This document shows, in pieces, positions 39,371 to 51,599 of a stretch of 64,000 bases of DNA. The notes below the pieces were generated by a model. That model was given only the letters and a program-made list of their open reading frames with translations. It was not told where the DNA came from and ran no database searches. A program made the translations under genes and the position numbers. How positions within the stretch are numbered: position 1 is the stretch's first letter; every line of letters begins with the position of its first letter. The stretch is from Cololabis saira (Eukaryota; Chordata; Actinopteri; Beloniformes; Belonidae), in contig NC_084596.1 in NCBI RefSeq assembly GCF_033807715.1, positions 38,728,958 through 38,792,957 of the forward strand, given 5' to 3'.

Positions 39371-40272
39371 CTAAAATAGTCACACAAAAAAAAAACATAC
39401 AAAATTATGAATTGTATCAAACTGTCGCTTTTACGGTTTATTTCACAAATGAAACGCGAATAGTTCACAAGTTAAGAATGGGCTCATGTTTACAACGTAC
39501 TGATTTATTTGGTTATTCATTTATTTGTCCACCAGAGTGCGCCCAGTTGCCTTAGGTTTTTCTTTCTTTTCAATTTTAAATATAATGGGGGTGTAAATAG
39601 GCTACATAAAGTCTTATACAGACATATTTGAAAATATTAATCTGAGGTACCAATACAATACCAAATAAGGCCTTCTATGGCTACAAGGTTTTGTACCTCT
39701 GGCAATATTTTTGCATCACCATTATGGTTTTTATACATTTTTATCTCATTAGCAAATAAAATACATTTTTCAGAGAGCCTTAAATCATATCTTTTCTATT
39801 TTTATTTACCAACTGAGGGATACATTCAAGTTCCAGAGCCAAGACCATACACTCATTTTCAGCAAGAAAATAAAAAGGCTGCATGACAGGACTCAAAGCC
39901 AGAATGTTAGTTAAGTGTGTTGTAGAGTTAAATTACAGAGTGCTAAAAGCTATTTACTATTTTTTTGTTTCAATTCTGAAATAAAGGTGTGAAATAATTT
40001 TAAATGCAATGAAAGTGGCAATAAAAGCACATTAAATCATCTCAGGTTTGTGCTATCTATAATGATATGACTATAATTTTTCCTTAGTTTTTATACGAAT
40101 CCAATTTTTTTCTGTTATTTTTTTCTTATTATAGGGGTGCCATAAATTAAGCAGTAAACTGGGATTCTCTATATTGCAAGAAATTTGAAAAGCATCACAC
40201 ACAGATGCTGTCGATTATTATGACAATTATTCAGTAGACTTACAGCTTAGACAAAAATAGAATAATGTCAAT
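39371..40272. other. intergenic, no feature
   Basis: AT-rich DNA between the klhl20 promoter and the next element; short frames lack any domain. Confidence 0.5.
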
Positions 40273-40399
40273 GGCCCGGTTTCCCAGATAAGTTAAGTAG
40301 TTCTTAACAGTTAAGTAGTTCTTTCACAGGCTACTTAAGATGGTTTGAAAGAAGTCTTTCGCTGTTAAGAACTACTTAACTGATCTGGGAAACCGGGCC
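40273..40399. mobile_element. 127-bp palindromic MITE
   Basis: GGCCCGGTTTCCCAGAT...ATCTGGGAAACCGGGCC with near-perfect arms of about 40 bp (including 'aagtagttcttaacag'). AAT repeats on both sides (40270-40272, 40400-40402) as a possible 3-bp target duplication. It could fold into a long hairpin. Confidence 0.88.
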
Positions 40400-43257
40400 A
40401 ATGACGGTTTCCAAAACAAAAGAAAATATAATTTGATGTCAAAACCTAAAAATATATATTTATTATTGCAAAATGAGAAGCAGCACACTCATATTTGAAG
40501 TACAAACATCAAATGCTTAACATTTTGACTTAAGCCGGTTACTTACTCAGTGATCAAAGCGATAGCAGATCATTGTATCAGTCAGTTAAATTCTGATCAA
40601 ACATAAATGATAATTGCTGAACATCTTCATTCAAATACTCAACACAAGGATGTGTTTATTTATTACTTTATATTACAATTGACAAATCAGTTTGTGGAGG
40701 ACAATTGTGCATGTGGTGACACCAAGAAAGGGAAAAATACTAAATAAATAGTTTTTTAATGAAAAAGGAAAATTTGCATAAAAATGTACAAGACTTTTTT
40801 TTTTTTAATCTTTAAAAAAAAAGATTTTGTGGCTTTAGTAGCTTTTATTGACAGCGAGTCAGGAAACTGAGGAAAGACCACTACCGCTGAATGCATAGGT
40901 GCTGAAGGCCACTGCCAAAGCTATTTCACCATGGCCGGTGACAAGCATGTCTGCCATCAGGAAAAAGGTCATCAAATTTATCAGGATTGAGAAGCAGCCC
41001 CACTTCCAGCACAAACCTGTTGAAAAAGCTGAAACACCGGATGACAACAGGAACATCATTAATGATGTGTTCCAGGGCATTGGAGGATGCATCATTGATC
41101 CAGTGTTCAGGTTATTGCTGGTTCTCATAAAACCACAATCACCTCTTTTGTCTTGTTCAGTTTTCGGTCCTTCTGTCACCACTTATAAGCTCCATCTGAT
41201 CATTTCAGCTGCTGACATGACCTTGTATTTGAACTCTGTGGTTAGAGTGAAATTGTGAGGAAAGAACAGTCCCCAGGCCTGCTCCTGTGCTACTGACCAC
41301 TTGCACAAATTACGTAACACTTAAGTTTCACAAAGTGTGGCGTGTTTTCCAGGTAGTCAATAATCCAGGTTGTTTCTTGAGGCTCCCGCACTGCGTTTTC
41401 CTGACTTTCTTAAACACAGAACCAAAGAACATGTTCCTCAAAGTGCTAAATGCTTTGCCAAGATCACAAGCTGATTGAATCAGGTAGATGATGGGATGTT
41501 CAAAACCCAGCCCCATGTAAAGAGTGTGTCGTAAAGGGGGATTGTTAACTTAGGTGGGCTGACAACAATTTTTCCATGAGTTTCCTGATGTTACAAGTTA
41601 TTTAACAAAAAAAAAGCTGGGCTGTAGAAACCAAACAGCGGAGGAAAGAATTGGAACCTCTAAGTGATTCAGCCTAAGGTTGACGGTGCTGGAGACTCAA
41701 AGAGATTTCTGGTTAATCTACAGAGGCTTTCAGGACTCTGAAACAGAGAGCATCTGGATCAAACACTTTGCTCTGGCACGCTCGGATGCAGGTGGGAAGG
41801 AGAGGCAGAGAGGGTCCAAGTGTTTCTTGATTTCTGATTCAAAAATCTCTTAAAAGGAAAAAGGTTTGCACGGGAAGCTCAAACATCGGGAAATATTGTT
41901 GTCATTTACAGAAACATTATAAAATCTAACAAAATTTTAAACTTCCATGGATTGAGAGTAATGAAAATAACCGGCACAAAATGCATCCCTAAATTTTCTA
42001 TAAATCTATAAAAATGTTCATGCTGACATGTTTCTGTACCTATACTAGTTCTGCATTGGTGATGAGGTTAAAATATGAAGTATGCTTAAGAAACATGAGG
42101 GTTATGTCCTGGTCAAATCAGTATGAGCATCTTAGGATAAAGAGACACACCAAATATAGATAATGCACTTTAAAAGTCCTAGTGTGACATCACCAACACT
42201 TGCAAGATTATATTTGAACTAAAAAAAAGTGGGTAATTCCATTTTTGACTATGCATTCAACATTTATTCAAAAATGTTACTTCAAAGAAATCAGCATCAT
42301 GTCAGCTTAATGCAAGAATAATAAATTCACCTTTACAGAGACTCATCAACTTTAAGCAGCATAAAGTAAAACAAATTGAATAGAATACATTAAAACAAAT
42401 CTTATACTTTCAGTACAAATTGAAGTACTTCCAGCAAACTTCAAGGTATTTCAAGGAAATAAAATTTTACTAAAAGAAAAAGAAATTAAATTCTCATCTC
42501 AGGTATCACAAAACTCCCAAGTCTCCTGTTGGAATCCAAACAATTACCAACTCAATACAATATAAACCCAAAAACATTTCATTATCTTTTGAGTGTGCTT
42601 AACATTTCAATGTATGTCTGAAAATCGGTTTTGAAAGAGTGAAAATAAGCAGGAAAAAAAGTCAATATTTTCTGTTAAACTCTTAGTAAGGCCATGGAAG
42701 GCCGAAAAGAAAAGGAGACTCTCCATTGATGTACCATCTCTCGTGGTTAAAATAGCAGTTTAACCCAATTCACTAGTAGTCTTATAACAGAAAAAAAAAA
42801 TGCAGATTTTCACTCTTGTAGATGCAAAGACTCACCTTTTTCTGAATTGCATCCTAAAGACAAAACAATTTACTCAAAATTATAGCCATTTTGACATTTC
42901 ATATTTGTAAACAAAGTGCCTTTTCTCATTCAATACTTCAAATAAATTAAGTACACATAAATTCATAACATACATATTAACAGAAATTTCATCTTACAAA
43001 ACATTAATATTTTCCTGGAGATTTTCAACCTATTTCCATCTGTGAACGCCTCTTTGAGTGAAACTAATTGAATGACCCAACTAACCGATTCTTCCAGGCG
43101 TCTGCTCAAACATTAGACAATTCAGTGCTGCTACTTTTGAGGACACCCTTGTTTTAACACACAAAAACCTTCCACAACTTTCATGCAAGAGTAAAGTTCT
43201 GCCCTTTCTTTTCCCATCAACCACTCCGCTTCAGCACACAGGAGGTGGGATGAAACA
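40400..43257. other. intergenic plus probable lhx8 3' UTR
   Basis: Nothing certain. The part next to 43257 should be lhx8 3' UTR; a minus-strand AATAAA at 42263-42268 is one possible end. At 40860-41520 there is a less AT-rich block with overlapping frames on both strands (for example NIINDVFQGIGG on plus) that looks like an old, degraded copied gene or retroposon, but I cannot identify it. Confidence 0.4.
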
Positions 43258-43334
43258 TCAAGCATGGCTGAGCGGCAGTTGCGTCATTGGATGCGATATG
43301 AGCGGCTGAAGCAGAAGTGAGTCTGGAGTTTGGA
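43258..43334 (-). CDS. lhx8: lhx8 last coding exon (residues 320-344)
   Basis: Acceptor acttccacag|. Completes Val320, then [15 protein letters not shown] and [12 protein letters not shown], the conserved LHX8 tail. The exon was too short to stand out as an open frame. Confidence 0.93.
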
Positions 43335-46300
43335 CTGTGGAAGTAAAATAAAAAAAACAGTCAGTTAGCCTTACCTCAAGAATCACAGAAATAGGGTAAC
43401 TCACTTTGTTTTTCTTGACAAAAAACAAATGTAATTCCTCCAGCTATGGGCCGAGGAGTGGTTTTTCATTGCCACACATATTCATATGGATAACAGTGGG
43501 TTGGTTATGTATGAGCAGAGGGAGGATTAAAGTACTTTTTTTTTTTTTTGGTCCCCACAAAGATTACAATTTCTTACCATCCATGTAAGTGAGAGTAGTT
43601 AGAAGAGGTGCTTCAGAGGAAATGTAGGTTGTGTATTGCAGATCCTCCATCAAAGGTGGGGTCAGTTGTCCAGAACTATACGATGTCATCATGCTTGAAG
43701 ACATTTGACTCGGGATGACGTGCTTCTTTTGACGGGCTCGACAGTTCTGAAACCAAACCTGAATGGGGGAAATTAATTTGTAAATGTCTCCAAAATTGGA
43801 TTTGTGTGTTCATACGTTGGCTATGTGCTCCATAACGGTTAATTTAGCCTTTCCAAACAAAAATATATCAAAGCATTATTTGTGTGGGAAATAAATAAAT
43901 AAAACTCCCAGGTCATCTCTTAATACCATATTGGCAATTTGGAAACTCTTGAATCCATTGAGGTGCTTGTTAATTGTCCAAATTACTTCTGACAGCAGTT
44001 TTGATCTAGTTTCTACAGTCAAGCACAAATGCAGGATACCTCTATATTATGATCATTTATGTGTCATCACTAATTTGTGGTCATTTTTAAGCCTCTTAAA
44101 AAATGTAAAGTAGCAAATAATTGGATTGTATTAATTGTACAGTATTCCTAAAAGTTGTTATGTCACAACTGGAAACGTTTATGCCTTCCAAGTATTCATG
44201 TAGCATATTTCATTTTATCAAGTACGGAAAAACATTCTCAGAAAAGATTTTTCCTCCAGAGAGAAATGCTCAGGAGTCATTGCAGTTTTACCTGAATAAC
44301 CCTGCGACTGAGACCAGTCCTCTCTGCCAGCTTTTGCAGAGTCTGGGCATCTGGGTTGTTATCTTTAGCAAACTGTGTTTGCATCACCTACAGATATAGA
44401 AATAACCCATGGAAACATTGTTGTTTTAACACTTCCACAATAGCTTTTGTCTTGTAACAACAATACACAGAGACACACACAAAAAAAATAAAACAAAAAA
44501 AAAGAAAGTGACCAAATATTAGTGACTTTTAATCGTCATATTTCCTCCACAATAATCAAACAATACTAATTTTGAGTCAAATGTCTCTTCATCTGACAAG
44601 CAAAAGCCAACATTTACTCTCCTGAGAATCCTTTTGCGTAAATATACTGAGTAATTAACTTGACAAATACACAAGATACTGCAGTGAATTCAAAGATTTG
44701 TTTCTGCCATTGTCCTGCTAAATAGACTGATTACTTGAAAGAAATAAGCAGAATAGAAAGCCAAGCTCTCAATAATGTAGACAATAACATTAGACAGAAA
44801 AACCTGATGTTGTCACTGCAACAGTCGTAGAAGTTATATTTAGTTGAGCCAGTAAGAAAACAACCTAATGACCTATATTTAACACAAACATAAATACAAG
44901 ATGACAGTACCTGCAGCTGGTCAACTGTAAAGCTGGTCCTGGCCCTCTTAGCAGGCCGGGGAAGGGAACTGGAGTCATCTTTGTCTGCCCTCGCTTCCTC
45001 TGCTTTTGGTTGGTCTTTAAGACAAAACACAGAGCATGCAACATGCAAAACTTATTAGAGGATTTGAATATACATCATACAGCTTTCATTGAAGTTTTCA
45101 AATGATATACAATGGTAGAAATATCTGGAATTACAGCTACTGCTTCTTGATTCAACTTGGAAGAGCACAAACAAATCTTGGTGTGGTGGTACTGAAAAGC
45201 ATCAAAGGTTAGACCGACAAAGCTGTCATGGTATTGGTATACTATATTATAGGTATACCATTACTTTTAAACATGTTTTCATTAAGCTTTAGTCTTATCC
45301 ACAAACTCACCATTTTCCTTAGCACGTTTAAGATTGTCCATCATCATGTCATAATGAGGCCGGCAGAAGACCCGGTTTTCTAGTAGTCCACACTCCTCTC
45401 CTGTGGAGAGCTGGCGTTTGCAGGAGGCACACGAGAAACAGGCCAGGTGGAAGGTGCTTCCTCGTGCCCGACGCACCCAGTCAGTAGAATGGATGTTACG
45501 GCCACAGCGAGCACAGCGAGTGCCATACCTCCTGAAGAAAGGAGGAAACAGAAAGACAGGTGTAGACTGGAAATAAAGATTTTTTTTGTACTTACATGAT
45601 GAAAAATAAACTATCACATAAATAATGGCCTTAATCATGTGCAGCCACCTACATTGTCACTGCCCCATCTGAGGATTAGAGTTTAAAATGGTGTTAAATC
45701 CCTATGCCACATAACTTTGCAGACCCATCTGCACTGTTAGCACCTGTTAAACCTAGAGCTCAAGATTTACTTGATTTTCATGGGTGTCCTCCAAAATAAT
45801 TAGTCAAAATCATCAACCACTAGAGGTCTCTTAGGCTTTGCATTTTAACAAGGGTCAAATTCATTTCTTTATTATCAGGTGACAGGTGAACTCTACACAC
45901 CAACTTTGTCAGTAAGCACACTTGTGTATAACAATGCTGTGTGCTGCCTCCAAATCAAAGATCAACAGAAAAATACATGTTTATAGGGCATCAATTATTC
46001 ATCGCAAACGTGTCCCTTTTAAGTCTGGTGATTTTGATGTTGGCCAAGTGATTATATTCATGTTGTTTCTGTTCCAAATTCATGGGCTTCTCTTTAAATG
46101 AGACAAATTTGAACAGCTCAAGGCTATTGGGATGCCCGTTCATGTCTTCTTAGTGTGTGGTTTGAATTTAATTATGTTTGAAAGACTTCAGTTTTAAGGT
46201 TGTCAGCAACTCAAGATTGGACAGTTTTCCACATCAACCAGGTGATACATAAGATGCAACATAAGACAACATAAGATGTTGAGCTCCACATACCTAAAGT

Positions 46301-48983
46301 AGTCAAGTTTGCAGAAAACCTGTGTATCTTTCACATAACAGCTCACGTGTCGCCCCAGTGATGCGTTACACACACTGCATGACAGGCAGCGCACGTGCCA
46401 GCACAGATTGTTCACCTAAAGGGAGGGGGAAAAAATACACATCACTAAATATGGAGGGAAAACCTTTCTTCAAAAGGTGGATAAAAAAAATTGTTGAAAT
46501 ACATTAAGTCATTTAAACAATGAGTTAGTAAAAAAGGTAGATTAGTTGGAATTGTATGTAAATAAAAAGCTTCCACTCTGACAGTTTATTTTGGTTTACA
46601 GCTAGAGGTAGTATATTTTAATCAAAAAGCGTAGGTTTGTTTTTAAAATCAGGAGCGTTAATGAAGCTACCAAGAAGCTTCAACAGCATCAGATTCATTC
46701 TATTTGTGACAAATCCTGCAGTTACTTTCTTTCTGGGGGTTGGGGGGGTTGTAATTATATCACACACAGATATATGCAGAAGCTAAAAAAAAAAGAAAGT
46801 AAAACTGACAATTTTCGGGGGTTTACTTTTTTCTCAATAAGAGATGTTGCAAGTCAGCCTCATTTCGGTACTGCTGACAAAAACAGTCAAATACCACAGT
46901 TGGAGTCAGACCTTGAGGAGGTATCTGTCCGCAATCTCCAGGCCGCAGGACGTGCACAAGGTTTTCCTCTGCAGAGATGTTACCATGGGGACAGTGGGCA
47001 ATGAGGATGAGGATAGGGAGGATGGAGAGTAAGAGTCCTCCTCAAAAAAGTCATCAGGTCCAGATGAGCCCTACCAAAAGATACATGGTTATAAATTGTT
47101 ACAAATATAAAATGTAGTTTCTTCTTTTTTGCTTTGTGAAAACAGGTGACAAAATTACATTTGAAAGTGTACTTTTCTACAACATTAAACTTTTGTTCAC
47201 TTTTCTATCAAAATCATATATTAGTCCAATTTCCAATAAGTTAAAAAGCATCTCCTTTAAAACTGTTTCCCCTCTTTGTTCTGACACAATTTTCATAGTG
47301 AAGAGAAAACAATACTTTGAAAATGAATAAAAAGAAAGAAAAGACAACACAATCCCATACACAAGAAAATTAACATTTTTGTAGACCTTCATAAGTAAAA
47401 ATGTTACATTAGGCATTCGTGATTCAGAAACTCTTTTAAAATATTTTACAGTACATTAGCACTCTATACTGCTCAGTAATTGTGCCATTTATCAAAGACT
47501 GCAGAGAAATAAGCGGAAGTCAAACCTGTAGTTTTCATGTTACGTGCATTCTCACATTAAATAAATAGATTCAGTTGATTACAGCCTTGAACAAAATAAC
47601 ATATTAAGTGCATACAAACTTCCTATGGTGGAGCAGGCATAGAATGTGACCCAAAACATAATTTTGTTTGAAAAATGAAGAGTAGAATAAAAAAAGCAGT
47701 TAAATCAGCTCAATAAAAAGGTGGATTCATGGGACAGAGTTTTGTGATATCTTATATTAAATAATATATTGTGATGCAAGTGATAAGAGTCTAAATGTGA
47801 GAGTATACAGATGAGAAATGTGTTGATGAGAATGCCTGATGTAGGAAAATATCTGGGAAGATATAACTTAACTATCAGGACTGTTTGGCTTTTATAAATT
47901 CAGGTTGGGTTAAACATTGCAGTCACGTGAAATGTCATAGCATTTGTAGCCAACCCATGTGACATGCTTTTTCCTTCATCTGGTGCCAACCAACTTTCAG
48001 TCCAACGACTTTAAGGGCAATGCATGTCCCTGTGTGCCAATCAGGAATCAGAAAATGTTGAGTAACCTGCTCAGACTGCACACAGTACAGCCCCCCAGAA
48101 AAAAGAGGGGAATATCATCTGTTGCTGTGGCATTAAGCAAGAAAAACAATTTTGAAAAAAAAAAAAGTATGAAAAGTATTTTTCCCCTATGAGCCATTTT
48201 CTCAAAATACTTATCTTTTCCATTAATCAAAAGAGACTTCCTTGGCTTAAATGGGTCATTTTGTTGACTTCTAACTGACATAATTTGTGTTTTAAGAACA
48301 TCTTGTAATGCTGGAAAATGAGGTTTTTGTCAAGACTGACAAGAATATTGTCTCATAAAAACGGAAACAGTTTTTGTTTTGTTTTTTTTTAAACAATTTT
48401 ACTTTAAAACACAATCTATGAATAGCATATATATATGTAGGTGTCAACAATATATACAATATTTAGAAACGTAATAAAAACACCTCACGTCCAAAGAGGG
48501 AGCTGTGGGTTTTTGTGAAATGAATTAATAAATACAAACACTTCTTAAATATGTATTTATGAAAATATGAACTTTTTTAAAAATGACAATGGCAATTAAC
48601 AGGATAACATAAGAGCAATTGGTTGGTCTAACCAATAAAAAAGTGAAAAAAAGTGTTGCAACTGTCCCATGTTACAACTAGACTACCACATTTGCAGTTT
48701 ATCAATTGGCTAGTAAAGTCACCTCCTGAATTATACTTCCACTTATTCCATTTAATAAGCTCTAAAGTTTAGTTTGTTTGTTCTTTAGTAGTGAGCTCAT
48801 TAGAAGAGCGCGCGCGCCCTCGCGCGAGCCACATTTCATTAATGTTCCTTTCGCGATGCCTGCTGTATTTAGGGGGGAATTAGTTAATTTGAAATTGAAA
48901 ACACCTACTGTGTCGTAAAAAGTAGATCCATACTGCAGCTGAGTAAGAACAGGCTCTGCCGGTTGTCCTTCTCCCTCTGACAT
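43258..48983 (-). CDS. lhx8: lhx8: LIM-homeodomain transcription factor
   Basis: LHX8 is a nuclear DNA-binding factor needed in mammals for basal-forebrain cholinergic neurons, teeth, palate and oocytes. Eight coding exons, listed separately, join in phase to 344 residues (356 in human). LIM1 spans 64-117 (CTSC ... HVRC ... CKLD) and LIM2 125-180 (CARC ... HLAC ... CRPH), with all zinc ligands present. The homeodomain is about 214-273: [34 protein letters not shown] and [14 protein letters not shown]. The Cys in WFQNC, where most homeodomains have Arg, marks the LHX6/LHX8 class; Gln269 replaces the usual His. The C-terminus [15 protein letters not shown] matches LHX8 (QPLLPHSMTQLPISH), not LHX6. 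The start ATG is in good context (GCCATGT). Teleosts can have two lhx8 copies; which one this is cannot be told here. Confidence 0.95.
43578..43758 (-). CDS. lhx8: lhx8 exon (residues 260-319)
   Basis: Acceptor ccattcag|, donor |gtaaga. [18 protein letters not shown] (homeodomain helix 3), then a Ser/Thr-rich stretch and LTYMD. Confidence 0.95.
44292..44387 (-). CDS. lhx8: lhx8 exon (residues 228-259)
   Basis: Acceptor atatctgtag|, donor |gtaaaa. [32 protein letters not shown] in two abutting blocks: homeodomain helices 1 (end), 2 and start of 3. Confidence 0.96.
44911..45014 (-). CDS. lhx8: lhx8 exon (residues 193-227)
   Basis: Acceptor gtcttaaag|, donor |gtactg. Linker [18 protein letters not shown], then [15 protein letters not shown], the N-terminal arm and helix 1 of the homeodomain. 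Confidence 0.95.
45311..45531 (-). CDS. lhx8: lhx8 exon (residues 119-192)
   Basis: Acceptor cctttcttcag|, donor |gtgagt. [20 protein letters not shown] ... [18 protein letters not shown]: the whole second LIM domain. Confidence 0.97.
46294..46415 (-). CDS. lhx8: lhx8 exon (residues 79-118)
   Basis: Acceptor ctccctttag|, donor |gtatgt. [30 protein letters not shown] ... FCKLDYF in blocks: most of LIM1. Confidence 0.97.
46912..47070 (-). CDS. lhx8: lhx8 exon (residues 26-78)
   Basis: Acceptor cttttggtag|, donor |gtctga. An acidic and serine-rich leader ([18 protein letters not shown]), then [15 protein letters not shown], the first zinc knuckle of LIM1. Confidence 0.94.
47071..48908. other. 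lhx8 first coding intron, no feature
   Basis: AT-rich intronic DNA with no exon or repeat that I can support. Confidence 0.5.
48909..48983 (-). CDS. lhx8: lhx8 first coding exon (residues 1-25)
   Basis: ATG in context [22 protein letters not shown] ... TFYDT, donor |gtaggt, phase 0 into the next exon. The exon probably begins at 49014, after the acceptor ttgttcag|. The frame upstream of the ATG has no other in-frame ATG in this exon. Confidence 0.85.
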
Positions 48984-49409
48984 GGCATCAACAAGTCCGC
49001 AGCAAGACACACACCTGAACAACCGACAAACGGGATCATATCTTCTTCATATTTCCATGACAACCGTGTTGATTAACGCTCACACTAATACTGGACAGCA
49101 CTGGTAAACGAAAACGTGAATTGTACAAACATTAAGTGAGCTTAACAATGCTTATTATTTGAGTTTTTTTTATTGATGACCGAACAGACCCAGTGAATTT
49201 ACAGGAACGTACTTATTTAGAATCCTGCTGTAGGCAATTAAAGATTAATTAAACAAAACGAATTGGTAGCAGCGTTGGGACAAGAAGGCTCCGCACACAC
49301 CTGAACCTTATTCACTGATTCTAACCAATTAACCTGCAGCCGTGCTGCACAGGTGAGGTGTTCTTCTGATTGCAGTGACGCACCTTTATGTTGGTTAGTC
49401 ACATTTGGC

Positions 49410-49543
<134 letters not shown>

Positions 49544-49679
49544 CACAGATTCATTCTGTAAAAGTTACAATCTGTATTTCTGAGATGAGAAGCTATTTCT
49601 GAATGTGATGATGAGCAGTTAAGGTTGGGTATAGGAAGAACTTAGCCCATGACCTATTACACAAAACAATAAACTGTGA

Positions 49680-49683
<4 letters not shown>

Positions 49684-49750
<67 letters not shown>
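49684..49750. repeat. (TA)n microsatellite
   Basis: About 66 bp of uninterrupted TA. Confidence 0.98.
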
Positions 49751-49752
<2 letters not shown>

Positions 49753-50174
49753 CTCTTAATAAACCTTTTTCCTGTAAATAGTCTTTTTAGCTATGAAATA
49801 TTTTATCATTTTAGAAATATTGATAATTTTAAAAATATTATAAGGTGCAGGCTGTTCTGTAATATAAGCCACTAAGTATTTAGTGGCCTACGAAATTTAA
49901 GCCTTCAGGGTGGAAGTAGAAAAAGAAAAGTTGAAACATAGTCAGTGCGGCTATAAATTGTGTATCAAAATACATAAATGAAGAGATAAACGTGACTGAT
50001 CACTACACCGAAAAAAAATATGTTAAATACCCTATCAATGGATCTAAACGCACAAGTCTTGGAAGTGTCTATAGGCTGTCAGTGAAAAGAGGTACATTTA
50101 AAAACAAAATGTGCAGTTTTTGATGAAGGGGGTGAAAACATCTGCATTTCCATACTTTCACACAGCCTGCTTAC

Positions 50175-50480
50175 CGTGCTGTTAGAGACACACATGAGCA
50201 TTTGCGGGGAGCATCTCAGTTCAGCCAGATGTTCCTCGCAGCTGCAGACGGGGAGCTCGCCTCTCTCTTCCAGCCACAGATAAATCCCTCTTGTCAACCG
50301 CCTCCGCCTTGTTTCTTGTTCCCGAGACTTGAAAAATGTTGTGCTCTCACTGCTTGTTGCAAGAGCCAAACTTGTTTTGTCTTGACATTTTAAAAAGCTC
50401 AGTGCACCTCCCTCAGTGTGGGCTTGGGCCCGCCCTGCAGCATCAAGTTCACTTTTGTAGCCCACTGAAAGGACCAAGAT
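50175..50480 (-). ncRNA. lhx8: probable non-coding 5' exon of lhx8
   Basis: On the minus strand a moderately GC-rich block ends at a good donor, agcacg|gtaagc. Splicing to the acceptor at 49015 gives a 5' leader. No ATG in this exon is in phase with the LHX8 frame across the junction; upstream ATGs such as ATGCTCATGTGT would make a short uORF ending just before the lhx8 start codon. The 5' limit is not defined. Confidence 0.45.
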
Positions 50481-50519
50481 GAGTGTTTTCTTGTGGGCCT
50501 GACTATAAAATTGGTTGTT

Positions 50520-50986
50520 TAAAATAATGAAAATTATTTAAAGCAACCGAAGTTGAACTATATTATGGGAAAAAAAAAATTTTGCCCTGAAGATCAGATA
50601 TTTAAGGGGTCAATAGTAAAATTTAAACTTGTATCAATCATCAAAGCCATGCTTAGATGTTATTGCTCACATTATTATGAAATAATTGTTCTTTACATGG
50701 CATTACATGACAAGAAAATCACAATAAGTGTAGTCAGTATATTTCTTTACTTAATTTATAATCAGTTTTTAAAAAGGTAAAATATAAAAAATATTCTATT
50801 TATATGTTGTGCCCAACAATTAAGGACTTGTTGGATTAAACAATCAGAGGAACAATCTTTGCAGCTGATTGGAGAATTTTCTTAATGGACTCGTCACATA
50901 TAAGGTGAAATAAAGTACATTTTATATATATAAATGTAGTTTCCACATCATCCCGGGAAACTGCAAAAGAAAAAAAAACGAGAATC
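50520..50986. other. gene-free stretch upstream of lhx8
   Basis: AT-rich DNA that may contain lhx8 promoter elements, none of which I can single out. Confidence 0.4.
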
Positions 50987-51555
50987 ATTTCAATTTCAAT
51001 TTCAATTTTATTTATATAGCGTCTAATACAACAGAGTTGTCTCTAGACGCTTTACAGAGACCCATACCCAGAACATGACCCCCGAGCAGATATTACATAA
51101 ACAATGGCAGGTAAAAAACTCCCCTAGTGGGAGAAAAACCTTAAGCCAAACAGTGGCAAGGAAAAACTCCCCTTTAGGAGGGAAGAAACCTTGAGCAGGA
51201 CCAGGCTCATCAGGGGGGACCCTCCTGCCGAGGGCCAGACTGGTGGGTCAGGGACGGCAACAGCACACCAGGCAGGTGGAAGCAGCAGCGGGATGACCGG
51301 GGGTGGGGACCGCAGGCCAGCACACAGCTCCCGAAGCTCCGGCCCAATCAGCAAGTCCCAGGTTGGGGTGCAGGGTCAGGAAAAGACTTGTGCTCCGTAA
51401 TGCAAGCTACAAGCCACCCATGGCCACCTGCAGGACAAAAGAGAGAAAAGGGAGGAGAAGGGGGGGGCAGCAACGGGATGACCAGGGGTGGGGACCGCAG
51501 GCCAGCACACAGCTCCCGAAGCTCCGGCCCGATCAGCAAGTCCCAGGTTGGGGAA
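50987..51555 (-). mobile_element. retroposon copy with (ATTGAA)n tail, minus orientation
   Basis: Starts (plus strand) with repeated ttcaatttcaattt, then attttatttatatagcgtct and aatacaacagag. This is the reverse complement of the tail at 52802-52866. The body contains paired aactccccta/ggagg motifs and a G/C-rich region with an internal duplication (51283-51368 and 51469-51554). A known type of fish interspersed repeat; the family name is not asserted. Confidence 0.7.
51283..51554. repeat. 86-bp direct duplication inside the retroposon
   Basis: The block beginning agcagcgggatgaccg (51283-51368) recurs as agcaacgggatgaccag (51469-51554), both running through cagcaagtcccaggttgggg, with three single-base differences by eye. 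The unit-to-unit distance is 186 bp. Confidence 0.9.
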
Positions 51556-51599
51556 TCATCGTTGACAGATCATTTCCTGTGAGGAAAATTTAGCTTGTG

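Noticed and set aside
46451..46500. Plus-strand [10 protein letters not shown], reminiscent of the human KLHL20 start MEGKPMRR
   Set aside because: Wrong strand for klhl20, lies in an lhx8 intron, similarity is five residues only, and no splice donor follows.
50079..50477. 132-residue minus-strand frame upstream of lhx8
   Set aside because: Not in phase with the LHX8 frame across the predicted splice; more likely a non-coding leader exon.
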